64,000 bases of DNA, taken from Providencia rettgeri (GTDB lineage: Bacteria > Pseudomonadota > Gammaproteobacteria > Enterobacterales > Enterobacteriaceae). The notes below the pieces were generated by a model. It was not told the DNA's origin and did no database searches. It saw nothing but the letters and a program-made list of their open reading frames with translations. Of this stretch, positions 19,195 to 27,723 are shown one piece after another (the first letter of the stretch is position 1; each line of letters opens with the position of its first letter). The stretch spans positions 4,340,001-4,404,000 of the forward strand of contig NZ_CP096258.1 of assembly GCF_023205015.1 (NCBI RefSeq). The letters are read 5' to 3'. The position numbers were made by a program, and so were the translations under genes.

Positions 19195-19252
19195 TTCTCT
19201 TACCCCATACTTATTTTTGAGTATATTAGTTTCTAAATGTATAAACATTGTA

Positions 19253-19269
19253 TAACCTCATTGAGGTTA
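19253..19269. promoter_or_regulatory. Candidate mazEF operator palindrome
   Basis: TAACCTCA, one central T, TGAGGTTA: a perfect 8-bp dyad about 60 nt upstream of the antitoxin start. MazE-type antitoxins repress their own operon by binding palindromes, so this is the natural candidate. No binding data can be read from sequence. Confidence 0.55.
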
Positions 19270-19345
19270 AAGCAAAATTTCGGTCAATTTATATACAGAT
19301 AGGGGAAATCAAAAATGAAAACGATCGAACTAGAACCCTCACAAC

Positions 19346-20167
19346 TCAAATCCCATCCCCATCTTCAAAACCCCAAATAGTACCATTAAAGTTTTGATCC
19401 ATTTCTAAGGACGGTTTATCGCTGGTTGGTTTACCGACAATGCGTGCTGGAACCCCTGCTACTGTGGTATGCGGTGGAACGGGGTGAAGTACAACAGAAC
19501 CTGCGCCAATTTTTGCGCCACGGCCAATTTCAATATTGCCTAAGATTTTTGCCCCTGCGCCAATCATCACCCCTTCTCTTACTTTAGGATGGCGGTCGCC
19601 ACAGGTTTTCCCGGTACCACCGAGTGTGACGGATTGCAAAATTGAGACATCATTTTCGACAATTGCGGTTTCCCCAATCACAATACCAGTTGCGTGGTCA
19701 AGCATGATGCCACAACCAATACGGGCCGCTGGGTGGATGTCGACACCAAATGAAACGGAGATTTGATTTTGTAGGTAAACCGCCAGCGCTTGGCGGCCTT
19801 CTTTCCACAACCAATTACCGATGCGATAGGCTTGCAAGGCGTGAAAACCTTTTAAGTACAATAGTGGCGTGGAATATTTATCAACGGCAGGGTCACGTAA
19901 GCGAACGGCTGCTAAGTCCATTGCCGCAGAGAAAATCATACTTTCGTCATTGCGATAAGCGGCTTCCACAATTTCGCGCACTTCAAGAGCAGGCATAATC
20001 GGTGAACTCAGTTTATTCGCTAGCATATAGCTGAGCGCACTGCCTAAATTGTCATGCTTTAACAATGTCGCGTTAAAAAAACTGGCGAGGAGTGGTTCGC
20101 AGTCCGCAAGAGACTTCGCTTCATCTTTAATGAAACCCCAAATTCTATCCAGTTCTTCACGCGACAT
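19346..20167 (-). CDS. cysE: Serine O-acetyltransferase CysE
   Basis: Converts L-serine and acetyl-CoA to O-acetylserine, the first step of cysteine synthesis. The N-terminal helical domain (LADCEPLLASFFNATLLKH) and the left-handed beta-helix hexapeptide repeats (GIMLDHATGIVIGETA, then GRGAKIGAGSVVL) are plain. I take the ATG at 20167, which has AGGTGA six nt upstream and gives 273 aa, the E. coli length; a GTG two codons earlier is possible. It lies 3' of gpsA in the secB-gpsA-cysE operon. Confidence 0.95.
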   Translation of the reverse strand: MSREELDRIWGFIKDEAKSLADCEPLLASFFNATLLKHDNLGSALSYMLANKLSSPIMPALEVREIVEAAYRNDESMIFSAAMDLAAVRLRDPAVDKYSTPLLYLKGFHALQAYRIGNWLWKEGRQALAVYLQNQISVSFGVDIHPAARIGCGIMLDHATGIVIGETAIVENDVSILQSVTLGGTGKTCGDRHPKVREGVMIGAGAKILGNIEIGRGAKIGAGSVVLHPVPPHTTVAGVPARIVGKPTSDKPSLEMDQNFNGTIWGFEDGDGI

Positions 20168-20190
20168 AATCACTCACCTATCTATTTTTA

Positions 20191-21219
20191 TTAATCATGC
20201 AGCTTTGGCATATCGGCAATTTCATCTTTCGTCGCACGCCCTAATAGGGCTTGCGCTGCCTCTAACACATTTTTATGGCGATAGAGGATTTGATAAATTT
20301 GCTCAGTAATTGGCATTTCAACACCAGCCCGCTCAGCCAGTGCGCGGACTTCTTTGGTATTTCGATAGCCTTCAACCACTTGGCCAATCTCTTTTTCTGC
20401 ATCTTCAACGCTAATGCCATCGCCTAGCATCATGCCAAATCGCCGGTTACGGGATTGGTTATCGGTACACGTTAACACAAGGTCACCTAAACCCGCCATC
20501 CCCATAAAAGTTGCAGGGTCTGCTCCTAAAGCTGCACCTAAACGGCTCATTTCCGCTAAACCACGCGTAATCAATGCGGTACGTGCGTTTGCACCAAACC
20601 CCATACCATCGGAGATCCCTGCGCCAATTGCGATGACATTTTTTACTGCTCCGCCCAGTTGCACCCCTACCATATCGGGGTTCTTATAGACACGGAAACT
20701 TTTGCCGCAATGGAATAATTTTTGTAAATCATCACCAAATTGGCTATCGCTTGCCGCCACGGAAATTGCTGTCGGTAAACCCGCAGCTAACTCTTTCGCA
20801 AATGTCGGACCAGACAACACAGCCAGCGGAATTTCATTGCCTAATACCTCACGTGCCACTTCTTGCAACAAACGACCTGTATCCCGTTCTAAACCTTTAG
20901 TCGCCCAAATAATACGGGAGTCTGCGCGTAAGTATGGTTGGATCTGTTTTAGTACATCACCAAAAACATGGCTAGGTACGACAATCAAGATATTGGGGCT
21001 CGCCTCAACGGCGCGTTTTAAGTCCGTTTCGAGAGATAAACTATCAGGGAAAGAAACGCCAGGCAAAAACGCCTGATTGCTGCGTTCTTGTTCTAATTGA
21101 TGAATGTGTTTTGGGTCATGGCCCCATAGCACAACCTGATGTGCATTACGTGCAAGCGTAATGGCTAAAGCGGTGCCGTACGAGCCGGCACCGATCACTG
21201 TCATTGAAGCAGTATTCAT
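20191..21219 (-). CDS. gpsA: Glycerol-3-phosphate dehydrogenase (NAD(P)+) GpsA
   Basis: Makes sn-glycerol 3-phosphate from dihydroxyacetone phosphate for phospholipid synthesis. The Rossmann motif VIGAGSYGTALA is at about residues 8-19 and the substrate-binding GAVKNVIAIGAGI with its catalytic Lys follows near residue 190. Length 342 aa is normal. Its ATG overlaps the last base of the secB stop codon. Confidence 0.95.
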   Translation of the reverse strand: MNTASMTVIGAGSYGTALAITLARNAHQVVLWGHDPKHIHQLEQERSNQAFLPGVSFPDSLSLETDLKRAVEASPNILIVVPSHVFGDVLKQIQPYLRADSRIIWATKGLERDTGRLLQEVAREVLGNEIPLAVLSGPTFAKELAAGLPTAISVAASDSQFGDDLQKLFHCGKSFRVYKNPDMVGVQLGGAVKNVIAIGAGISDGMGFGANARTALITRGLAEMSRLGAALGADPATFMGMAGLGDLVLTCTDNQSRNRRFGMMLGDGISVEDAEKEIGQVVEGYRNTKEVRALAERAGVEMPITEQIYQILYRHKNVLEAAQALLGRATKDEIADMPKLHD

Positions 21220-21695
21220 TAAGCGTCCTGTTGAGCTTCTGAGTTCTGCGCTTGTTCACCTTGTTGCTGCTGTAAATAGTTCATGAACAGTGCATCAAAG
21301 TTAACTGGCGCTAAGTTCAATTGTGGGAATGTACCACGGCCCACTAAGCTTGTGATCGCTTCACGTGCATATGGGAACAGGATGTTCGGGCAGTATGCAC
21401 CTAAGCAATGTGCCATTTGAGTACCTTCAATGCCTTCGATAGAGAAAACACCCGCCTGCTGCACTTCACACAAGAAAGCCGTTTCTTCACCTAAAGTTGC
21501 CGTTGTTGTAACACGTAAAACAACCTCATAAACACCTTCAGACAGCTGAGTTGAAGAAGTATCTAAATCTAATTTGATTTCTGGTTGCCACTCGTGTTGA
21601 AAGATGTGTGGTGCGTTAGGTGCTTCAAATGAAACGTCTTTTGCATAAATGCGTTGAATTTGAAAGACCATTTCTGAGTTGTTTTGTTCTGACAT
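21219..21695 (-). CDS. secB: Protein-export chaperone SecB
   Basis: Cytoplasmic tetrameric chaperone that delivers unfolded precursors to SecA. Recognised by FQIQRIYAKDVSFEAPNAP at the N-terminus and AYCPNILFPYARE in the middle. The C-terminal tail is polar and Gln-rich (QQQQGEQAQ). Length 158 aa is near the 155 aa of E. coli. It is upstream of gpsA in the same operon. Confidence 0.95.
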   Translation of the reverse strand: MSEQNNSEMVFQIQRIYAKDVSFEAPNAPHIFQHEWQPEIKLDLDTSSTQLSEGVYEVVLRVTTTATLGEETAFLCEVQQAGVFSIEGIEGTQMAHCLGAYCPNILFPYAREAITSLVGRGTFPQLNLAPVNFDALFMNYLQQQQGEQAQNSEAQQDA

Positions 21696-21728
21696 AGTTT
21701 ATGTACCTTTAACTTCCATATGAATTTT

Positions 21729-21906
21729 CCCTGTTATTCTTTGAGCTACAGGGGTGTTCGCTGCGTTGCGCTACCCAAGTCACATACTGATGTATGCTCC
21801 TTGGATATCTTCACTTGCTGCCTACCTGTAGCCCAAATAATTTAAGGGAAACCCTGTTATTCTGAGCTACTGGGGTGTTCGCTGCGTTGCGCTCCCCAAA
21901 TTACTT
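21729..21906. repeat. Intergenic palindromic repeat, two copies of one arm
   Basis: A roughly 50-bp sequence starting CCCTGTTATTCT and containing GGGGTGTTCGCTGCGTTGCG occurs at 21729-21780 and again at 21852-21906. The first copy also forms a long dyad: GCTACAGG (21745-21752) with CCTGTAGC (21825-21832). The arrangement resembles intergenic palindromic or MITE-like repeat families of enterobacteria (for instance YPAL in Yersinia), but I cannot confirm a family. It sits between yibN and secB, both on the minus strand, so it would be transcribed into mRNA. Confidence 0.65.
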
Positions 21907-21946
21907 GTTACATATATAACTTGGGAAGCAACTCGATACCAGATAA

Positions 21947-22393
21947 TTACTTCTTACCACGAGCTAAAGGAAGGTTTTCACCTGCCCAGCCAGAGATCCC
22001 TTCCTTCAGGACAAAGACTTTTTCAAAACCGTGTTGTGCCAGCTGTTCCGCCGGTTTACCTGATTCCATACCACTTGCAGAAACGATAATTACTGGTTTC
22101 TGTTTGTGTTTTTCTAATTCACCTAAATTATTCTCTTTAATTTCAGACGGTGTTAAGTTTATAGAATCAATAATGTGCCCTTTACGGAAATCGTCACGAG
22201 AACGTAAATCGACAACAACCGCCTCTTCCTTATTAATCAGTGTAATCGCTTGTGAACGAGCAATCACTTTCGTTTTAGAGAAAAGGCCTTTAAAGGTCAT
22301 AACAACGACAGCGACTAATAGCGCTATCCAAACCAGACTCAATAACATGTTCCGGCTTACAAATTGCATGATTTCTTGGATCATGGGGGGCAA
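21947..22393 (-). CDS. yibN: Membrane-anchored rhodanese-like protein YibN
   Basis: A single N-terminal membrane segment (about 15-35) precedes a rhodanese-fold domain (VVDLRSRDDFRKGHI, then VFVLKEGISGWAGENLPL). The active-site loop reads VSASGMESGKPA and lacks cysteine; indeed the 148-aa protein contains none, so classical sulfurtransferase chemistry is not possible. It heads the yibN-secB-gpsA-cysE gene string. The role of the family is not settled. Confidence 0.9.
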   Translation of the reverse strand: MPPMIQEIMQFVSRNMLLSLVWIALLVAVVVMTFKGLFSKTKVIARSQAITLINKEEAVVVDLRSRDDFRKGHIIDSINLTPSEIKENNLGELEKHKQKPVIIVSASGMESGKPAEQLAQHGFEKVFVLKEGISGWAGENLPLARGKK

Positions 22394-22817
22394 TCACTCC
22401 CGTTAGTTAAAAACGAATATCAAAGGGTTCTGAGTATACCTTTGTGTTGAGCTAATTACAGCCAATTCCCGCAAACTCGCTTGTTTTTTTTGCGGTAAGG
22501 CCCGCAAAATTAACACAGTTCACTGAAAAATAACTTTTCTGTTTCGAAGCTGTACGCAAATATTTTAACATAAACGTGCGAAACAGGTCTAAGCTGTGCT
22601 TCAAATAGGCAATGAATAAGAAAAAAGTATTGAAAACTGGCTATACAAAATAAATCAGTGATAATAAAACTGTGTTATTTGACTTAATATAGTTCTAATT
22701 CAGGGCAAAAATCCGAATTTATAAATGTTTTCAATACTATTTGTTAGACAGTGCTGGAAACCATCACTTGCAGATGAAATAATCAGTTATTGCATTTAAT
22801 TGAGGTGATTTATCACG
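22394..22817. other. Divergent intergenic region yibN/envC
   Basis: No credible gene. In E. coli gpmM (yibO) lies between yibN and envC; here it is absent. The region should hold the divergent promoters. It contains a perfect 12-bp inverted repeat, AGTATTGAAAAC (22626-22637) and GTTTTCAATACT (22727-22738), 89 nt apart. Confidence 0.6.
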
Positions 22818-24107
22818 ATGGGCAATACACATCATCGAATGAAAATTTCATTTATTCGTCAGGCTATTAGCGCTCTCTTTGGGTTAGGGCTGCTTGTTCT
22901 CGCCCCAACACAAGCTGTGTTTGCCAACCAGATCACCGCAAATAAAGGCCAGTTACATGATTTACTCAAAAGTATCGCTGAGAAAGAGAAAAGTGTAAAA
23001 GAACAACAAGCCAAGCGCTCAGCACTGCTTGAGCAACTTAAACAACAAGAGCAAAGCATTTCCGCCGCAGGGCGCAGCTTGCATGAAACTCAAAATCAGC
23101 TAAAACAATTAGATAAAGAAATTATTTCCTTAAGTAGCAATATCAAGCAGCTACAAACCAAAAAACAACAACAAGAGAAATTATTAGCTGACCAACTAGA
23201 CGCGGCTTTCCGGTTAGGTAAACACCAAGGGTTAACCCTAATGTTCAAAGGTGAAGAAGGCCAACGCGAAGAGCGTATTTTGGCCTATTACAGCTATTTA
23301 AATCAAGCACGTGAAAAAAACATTGTCGCTCTAGAGGAAACTACTCAAGAGCTGCAAGAACAAAAACAACTGGAACAAAAAAAACAAGCCGAACAAAAAA
23401 CAACGCTGGCTCGCCAACAACAAGAAAAGCGTAAGTTGGATAACGCACGCGCTTCACGGCAAAAAACCTTGAATGCCCTTGAGAGTACATTAAAAGAAGA
23501 CCAAAAAAATCTTGCGGTTCTAAAACAAAACGAAGCGAGATTGCGTGATAAGATTGCCCGCGCTGAACGTGAAGCCAAAGCCCGAGCGGAGCGAGAAGCC
23601 AAAGAAGCGGCACGCATTCGCGTGCAAGTAGCAGAAAAAGAACGGCAAGCCAAACAGAAAGGCTCAACCTATAAGCCGTCAGAGAGTGAACGCTCACTGA
23701 TGTCTCGTACTGGTGGTCTAGGACGCCCGGCAGGGCAAGCTATTTGGCCTGTTCGTGGCGCATTACTCCACAACTATGGTGATGTCATTTCCAGCGAACT
23801 GCGTTGGAAAGGCATGGTTATCGCCGCTAACGAAGGCACACAAGTCAAAGCCATCGCTGATGGACGCGTGCTATTGGCCGACTGGTTACAAGGCTATGGG
23901 CTCGTCGTTGTCGTCGAACATGGTAAGGGGGATATGAGCCTTTATGGCTATAACCAGAGCGCCTTAGTGAATGTCGGCCAAGAGGTTAGAGCGGGTCAAC
24001 CTATCGCCTTAGTAGGTAGCAGTGGCGGCCAAGAACGCCCAGCACTCTATTTTGAAATTCGCAGACAAGGTAAAACCGTAAACCCTCGTCCATGGTTAGG
24101 GCGATAA
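22818..24107 (+). CDS. envC: Murein hydrolase activator EnvC
   Basis: Periplasmic activator of the amidases AmiA/AmiB at the division septum. An N-terminal signal peptide (hydrophobic core IRQAISALFGLGLLVLA) ends near residue 36. A long charged coiled coil follows (about 40-290), then a C-terminal LytM/M23 domain (from about 312), which in EnvC is degenerate and non-catalytic. GAGGTGA upstream fits the ATG at 22818; a second ATG at 22839 would shorten only the signal peptide. yibQ follows 30 nt downstream. Confidence 0.93.
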   Translation: MGNTHHRMKISFIRQAISALFGLGLLVLAPTQAVFANQITANKGQLHDLLKSIAEKEKSVKEQQAKRSALLEQLKQQEQSISAAGRSLHETQNQLKQLDKEIISLSSNIKQLQTKKQQQEKLLADQLDAAFRLGKHQGLTLMFKGEEGQREERILAYYSYLNQAREKNIVALEETTQELQEQKQLEQKKQAEQKTTLARQQQEKRKLDNARASRQKTLNALESTLKEDQKNLAVLKQNEARLRDKIARAEREAKARAEREAKEAARIRVQVAEKERQAKQKGSTYKPSESERSLMSRTGGLGRPAGQAIWPVRGALLHNYGDVISSELRWKGMVIAANEGTQVKAIADGRVLLADWLQGYGLVVVVEHGKGDMSLYGYNQSALVNVGQEVRAGQPIALVGSSGGQERPALYFEIRRQGKTVNPRPWLGR

Positions 24108-24137
24108 ATTTTAAATTCAATTAATTAGGATAACGTT

Positions 24138-25202
24138 ATGCTGAAGCACTTACCCGTTCGACCACTCATTGTTTTGTCATTATTAATGATGTGTCTACCG
24201 GTGAGTGCGGCAAAATTGGCGATTGTAATTGATGATTTTGGTTATCGCGTTAAAGAAGATAACCAAATTTTAGCGTTATCCCCTGCGGTAACTATTGCAA
24301 TTTTACCGAGCTCTCCCCATGGCCGTGAAGTCGCAGAAAAAGCCCATCAACAAGGGCGTGATATTCTTATCCACATGCCCATGAAACCATTGAGCAAGCA
24401 ACCGTTAGAGAAAGACACATTGGCTCCATCAATGAGTGCAGAGGAAATTGACCGCATTATTAAAAATGCAATAAGCCGAGTTCCTCATGCAAAAGGCATG
24501 AATAACCACATGGGAAGTGAGATGACCTCTAACTTAGCAGGAATGCGTAATGTGATGCAGAGCCTGTCAAAGTCAAACTTATTTTTCCTTGATAGTGTGA
24601 CTATTGGCAATACCCAAGCAGGTAATGCCGCCAAAGAATACGGTGTTCCCACGTTACGTCGCCATATTTTTATTGATAACCACCAATCGGAAGAAGAAAC
24701 CCGCACTCAGTTGAATAAGGCTGTGACTTATGCACGCAAGCACGGTAATGCGGTTGCAATCGGTCATCCGCACCCATCTACCGTTCGTGCATTACAAAAA
24801 TACCTTGCCCAACTCCCTGCTGATGTCGAGTTAGTGGGTGTTAGTGCTCTACTGAGCCCTGAACCTACAACGAAACAGCCAACATCATTAAGAATGTTAT
24901 CTGAAGAAGCGAAAAAAACACCGATACAACCTCAAAACAAGCAAGCAGTACAAGATGAAATAAAAACACCACCAACCAAAGATGCTACTGTTGGGCAACC
25001 CGAAGCGGCTAGCCAACCAGAAAATGTGATTATTCCGCAAGAGCTCGGTCTCTGTGAGTTTACATTACCCTCTCCGAAGCTACAGGGGATTGATTTTATT
25101 ATGTTTGTTGTCGAGGGGATTTATAACGATAAGGCTTTACAACCTTTGTTAGTGCAGGGCGATAAAGCCCAAAAACGTCCGCTTTTCAAACAACAGCAGT
25201 AA
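24138..25202 (+). CDS. yibQ: Divergent polysaccharide deacetylase family protein YibQ
   Basis: Predicted periplasmic protein with a signal peptide (residues 1-24, ending PVSAA) and the divergent polysaccharide deacetylase domain (KLAIVIDDFGYR, then ILIHMPMKP and MNNHMGSEMT). The C-terminal 100 residues beyond the domain are a low-complexity P/Q/K-rich extension, making it 354 aa, longer than the usual 310-320. Coupled with envC as in other enterobacteria; function undefined. Confidence 0.88.
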   Translation: MLKHLPVRPLIVLSLLMMCLPVSAAKLAIVIDDFGYRVKEDNQILALSPAVTIAILPSSPHGREVAEKAHQQGRDILIHMPMKPLSKQPLEKDTLAPSMSAEEIDRIIKNAISRVPHAKGMNNHMGSEMTSNLAGMRNVMQSLSKSNLFFLDSVTIGNTQAGNAAKEYGVPTLRRHIFIDNHQSEEETRTQLNKAVTYARKHGNAVAIGHPHPSTVRALQKYLAQLPADVELVGVSALLSPEPTTKQPTSLRMLSEEAKKTPIQPQNKQAVQDEIKTPPTKDATVGQPEAASQPENVIIPQELGLCEFTLPSPKLQGIDFIMFVVEGIYNDKALQPLLVQGDKAQKRPLFKQQQ

Positions 25203-25204
25203 AC

Positions 25205-25249
25205 CATTCTGCTCCCCTTCTTAGCGCAAAAGCCAAGAAGGGGAATGGA
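25205..25249. terminator. Bidirectional terminator between yibQ and tdh
   Basis: CCATTC (25205-25210) and TCCCCTTCTT (25214-25223) pair with AAGAAGGGGA (25236-25245) and GAATGG (25244-25249). It lies between two convergent genes and can serve both. Confidence 0.8.
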
Positions 25250-25261
25250 TATGATAAAAAT

Positions 25262-26287
25262 TTAATCCCAGTTTAAAATCACTTTACCCGCTTGGCCTGA
25301 CCGCATGATATCAAAGCCTTTTTGGAACTCATCAATGGGGAATTGATGGGTAATTATCGGTGATAAATCCAAACCAGATTGAATGAGTGTCGCCATTTTA
25401 TACCATGTTTCAAACATCTCACGGCCGTAAATTCCCTTAATAAACAGCCCCTTGAATATTACTTGGCTCCAATCTGTTGCCATCGAAGCAGGGGGGATTC
25501 CTAATAGGGCAATTCTGCCTCCGTGGTTCATGGTGTCTAACATGGTCTGGAAAGCGGCCGGTGCACCAGAAACTTCTAATGCCACGTCAAAACCTTCTTT
25601 CATTCCCAGTTCGTTCATCACATCTTTTAAATTTTCACGACTGACATTCACGGCACGGGAAACACCCATTTTTTTCGCCAATTCAAGCCGATAATCATTC
25701 ACATCAGTGATAACAACATGGCGTGCACCTACATGTCGGCATACCGCAGCCGCCATGATGCCTATAGGGCCAGCCCCTGAAACCAGCACATCCTCCCCCA
25801 CTAAATCAAAGGAAAGTGCCGTATGAACTGCGTTACCAAATGGGTCAAAAATCGCCGCTATTTCATCAGGAATGTTATCGGGAATTTTAAAAGCATTAAA
25901 TGCGGGGATCACCAAATATTCAGCAAAACACCCTTCTCGGTTAACCCCGACTCCAATCGTATTGCGGCAAAGATGGGTACGCCCGCCGCGACAATTTCGA
26001 CAATGGCCACAAGTAATATGCCCTTCCCCTGACACTCGGTCACCAATTTTAAAGCCTTTGACTTCCTGCCCAATCGCAACAATTTCCCCTATATATTCAT
26101 GACCGACAACCATTGGGACAGGAATGGTTTTCTGCGACCATTCATCCCAGTTATAGATATGTACATCCGTACCACAAATCGCAGTTTTACGAATTTTAAT
26201 CATCACATCATTGTGCCCAAGTTCCGGTGTCGGAACTTCTGTCATCCATATACCCGGTTCAGCTTTCAGTTTGGACAGTGCTTTCAT
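25262..26287 (-). CDS. tdh: L-threonine 3-dehydrogenase Tdh
   Basis: NAD-dependent zinc alcohol-dehydrogenase family enzyme oxidising L-threonine to 2-amino-3-ketobutyrate, which Kbl then cleaves. The catalytic zinc ligand Cys38 is in ICGTDVHIYNWDEW. The structural zinc cluster CGHCRNCRGGRTHLC and the Rossmann motif GAGPIG are present. Length 341 aa equals E. coli Tdh. It is 10 nt downstream of kbl. Confidence 0.96.
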   Translation of the reverse strand: MKALSKLKAEPGIWMTEVPTPELGHNDVMIKIRKTAICGTDVHIYNWDEWSQKTIPVPMVVGHEYIGEIVAIGQEVKGFKIGDRVSGEGHITCGHCRNCRGGRTHLCRNTIGVGVNREGCFAEYLVIPAFNAFKIPDNIPDEIAAIFDPFGNAVHTALSFDLVGEDVLVSGAGPIGIMAAAVCRHVGARHVVITDVNDYRLELAKKMGVSRAVNVSRENLKDVMNELGMKEGFDVALEVSGAPAAFQTMLDTMNHGGRIALLGIPPASMATDWSQVIFKGLFIKGIYGREMFETWYKMATLIQSGLDLSPIITHQFPIDEFQKGFDIMRSGQAGKVILNWD

Positions 26288-26297
26288 AAAAGACCTT

Positions 26298-27494
26298 TTA
26301 TTTGATTATTTTTAGTTTTCTACCAATGCGGGTGAATGCTTCAACAGCGTGTAAAATATCCTCCTCACTATGTGCTGCGGACATCTGAGTACGAATACGT
26401 GCCTGGCCTTGCGGCACAACAGGGTAGAAAAAGCCCGTGACATAGATACCTTCATCAAGTAGCTCTTTTGCAAAAATTTGGGCTAGTTTGGCATCACCTA
26501 ACATGACAGGGATGATGGCATGGTCAGCACCTGCGAGGGTGAAACCTGCCGCTGTCATTTTTTCTCTAAATAACACAGCATTACGCCATAATTTTTCACG
26601 TAATGAATGGCCTTCTTTCATCATATCAATCACTTTGATAGATGCGGCAACAATCGCAGGCGCGAGTGAGTTCGAAAACAAATAAGGACGAGAACGCTGA
26701 CGCAGCCATTCAACCACCTCTTTTTTCGCCGCCGTATAACCACCGGATGCACCGCCCAAGGCTTTACCCAATGTCCCCGTGATAATATCGATACGGCCCA
26801 TCACATCGCAGTACTCATGGCTACCTCGACCATTTTCCCCAACAAAACCAACAGCATGTGAATCATCCACCATCACCAACGCTTGGTATTCGTCCGCAAG
26901 GTCACAAATGGATTTCAAATCCGCGATCACACCATCCATCGAGAACACACCATCTGTTGCGATTAAAATATGGCGAGCCCCTGCGGCTTTAGCTTCTTCT
27001 AAGCGCGCTTTTAATTCCACCATATTATTATTGCTGTAACGGTAGCGTTTTGCCTTGCTTAAGCGAACCCCATCAATAATTGATGCATGATTTAATGCAT
27101 CTGAAATAATGGCATCTTCCGCGCCTAACAAGGTTTCAAACAGACCGCCATTTGCATCAAAACAGGACGAATAGAGAATGGCATCTTCCATGCCCAGAAA
27201 ATCCGCCAGTTTGCGCTCTAAAACTTTGTGGTTATCTTGCGTTCCACAAATAAAGCGTACCGATGCCATACCAAAACCATGGCTATCCATTCCTTGTTTA
27301 GCGGCTTCGATGAGTGCAGGATGGTTAGCAAGACCAAGGTAATTATTTGCACAGAAGTTAATAACCCGCTGGCCACCTACAATTTCAATGTCAGCATCTT
27401 GTGAAGTCGTAATAATGCGTTCATTTTTAAATAACCCATCGGCTTCAATTTGTAGCAATTGTTCTTGAATCTGCTGATAAAATCTTTCTGACAT
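26298..27494 (-). CDS. kbl: Glycine C-acetyltransferase Kbl
   Basis: PLP enzyme (2-amino-3-ketobutyrate CoA ligase) that cleaves 2-amino-3-ketobutyrate with CoA to glycine and acetyl-CoA, partner of Tdh. The PLP lysine lies in GTLGKALGGASGGY (about 241-254). Length 398 aa is normal. A Shine-Dalgarno CAGGAA precedes the ATG, and a perfect 13-bp hairpin lies immediately upstream of it. Confidence 0.96.
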   Translation of the reverse strand: MSERFYQQIQEQLLQIEADGLFKNERIITTSQDADIEIVGGQRVINFCANNYLGLANHPALIEAAKQGMDSHGFGMASVRFICGTQDNHKVLERKLADFLGMEDAILYSSCFDANGGLFETLLGAEDAIISDALNHASIIDGVRLSKAKRYRYSNNNMVELKARLEEAKAAGARHILIATDGVFSMDGVIADLKSICDLADEYQALVMVDDSHAVGFVGENGRGSHEYCDVMGRIDIITGTLGKALGGASGGYTAAKKEVVEWLRQRSRPYLFSNSLAPAIVAASIKVIDMMKEGHSLREKLWRNAVLFREKMTAAGFTLAGADHAIIPVMLGDAKLAQIFAKELLDEGIYVTGFFYPVVPQGQARIRTQMSAAHSEEDILHAVEAFTRIGRKLKIIK

Positions 27495-27507
27495 GATTTT
27501 TTCCTGT

Positions 27508-27544
27508 ATAGAGACTATTAATAGAGTTTAATAATAGTCTCTAT
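27508..27544 (-). promoter_or_regulatory. 13-bp perfect inverted repeat in the kbl leader
   Basis: ATAGAGACTATTA (27508-27520) and TAATAGTCTCTAT (27532-27544), separated by 11 nt, end a few bases before the kbl Shine-Dalgarno sequence. It has no T-run, so it is not an ordinary terminator. It could be an operator or an mRNA leader hairpin affecting the kbl-tdh operon. Confidence 0.65.
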
Positions 27545-27723
27545 GTGTGGCGATATTCACAGCATAAATAAGTCAAGTTTGTAGCCAAGATCACGATATT
27601 TCCCTTGTTCTCATTTAAGTGTCAGCTCAATTCTCTTCTATCAATGCTACCGTCTGCGCCAAGAGATGTTATTATAGTCACCAATAACGATCCTATTTTC
27701 TTAACCCATTTGAGGTATACCCA

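Noticed and set aside
23341..23697. Minus-strand frames within envC
   Set aside because: They are reading-frame shadows of the repetitive coiled-coil coding sequence and lack any coherent fold or start signal.
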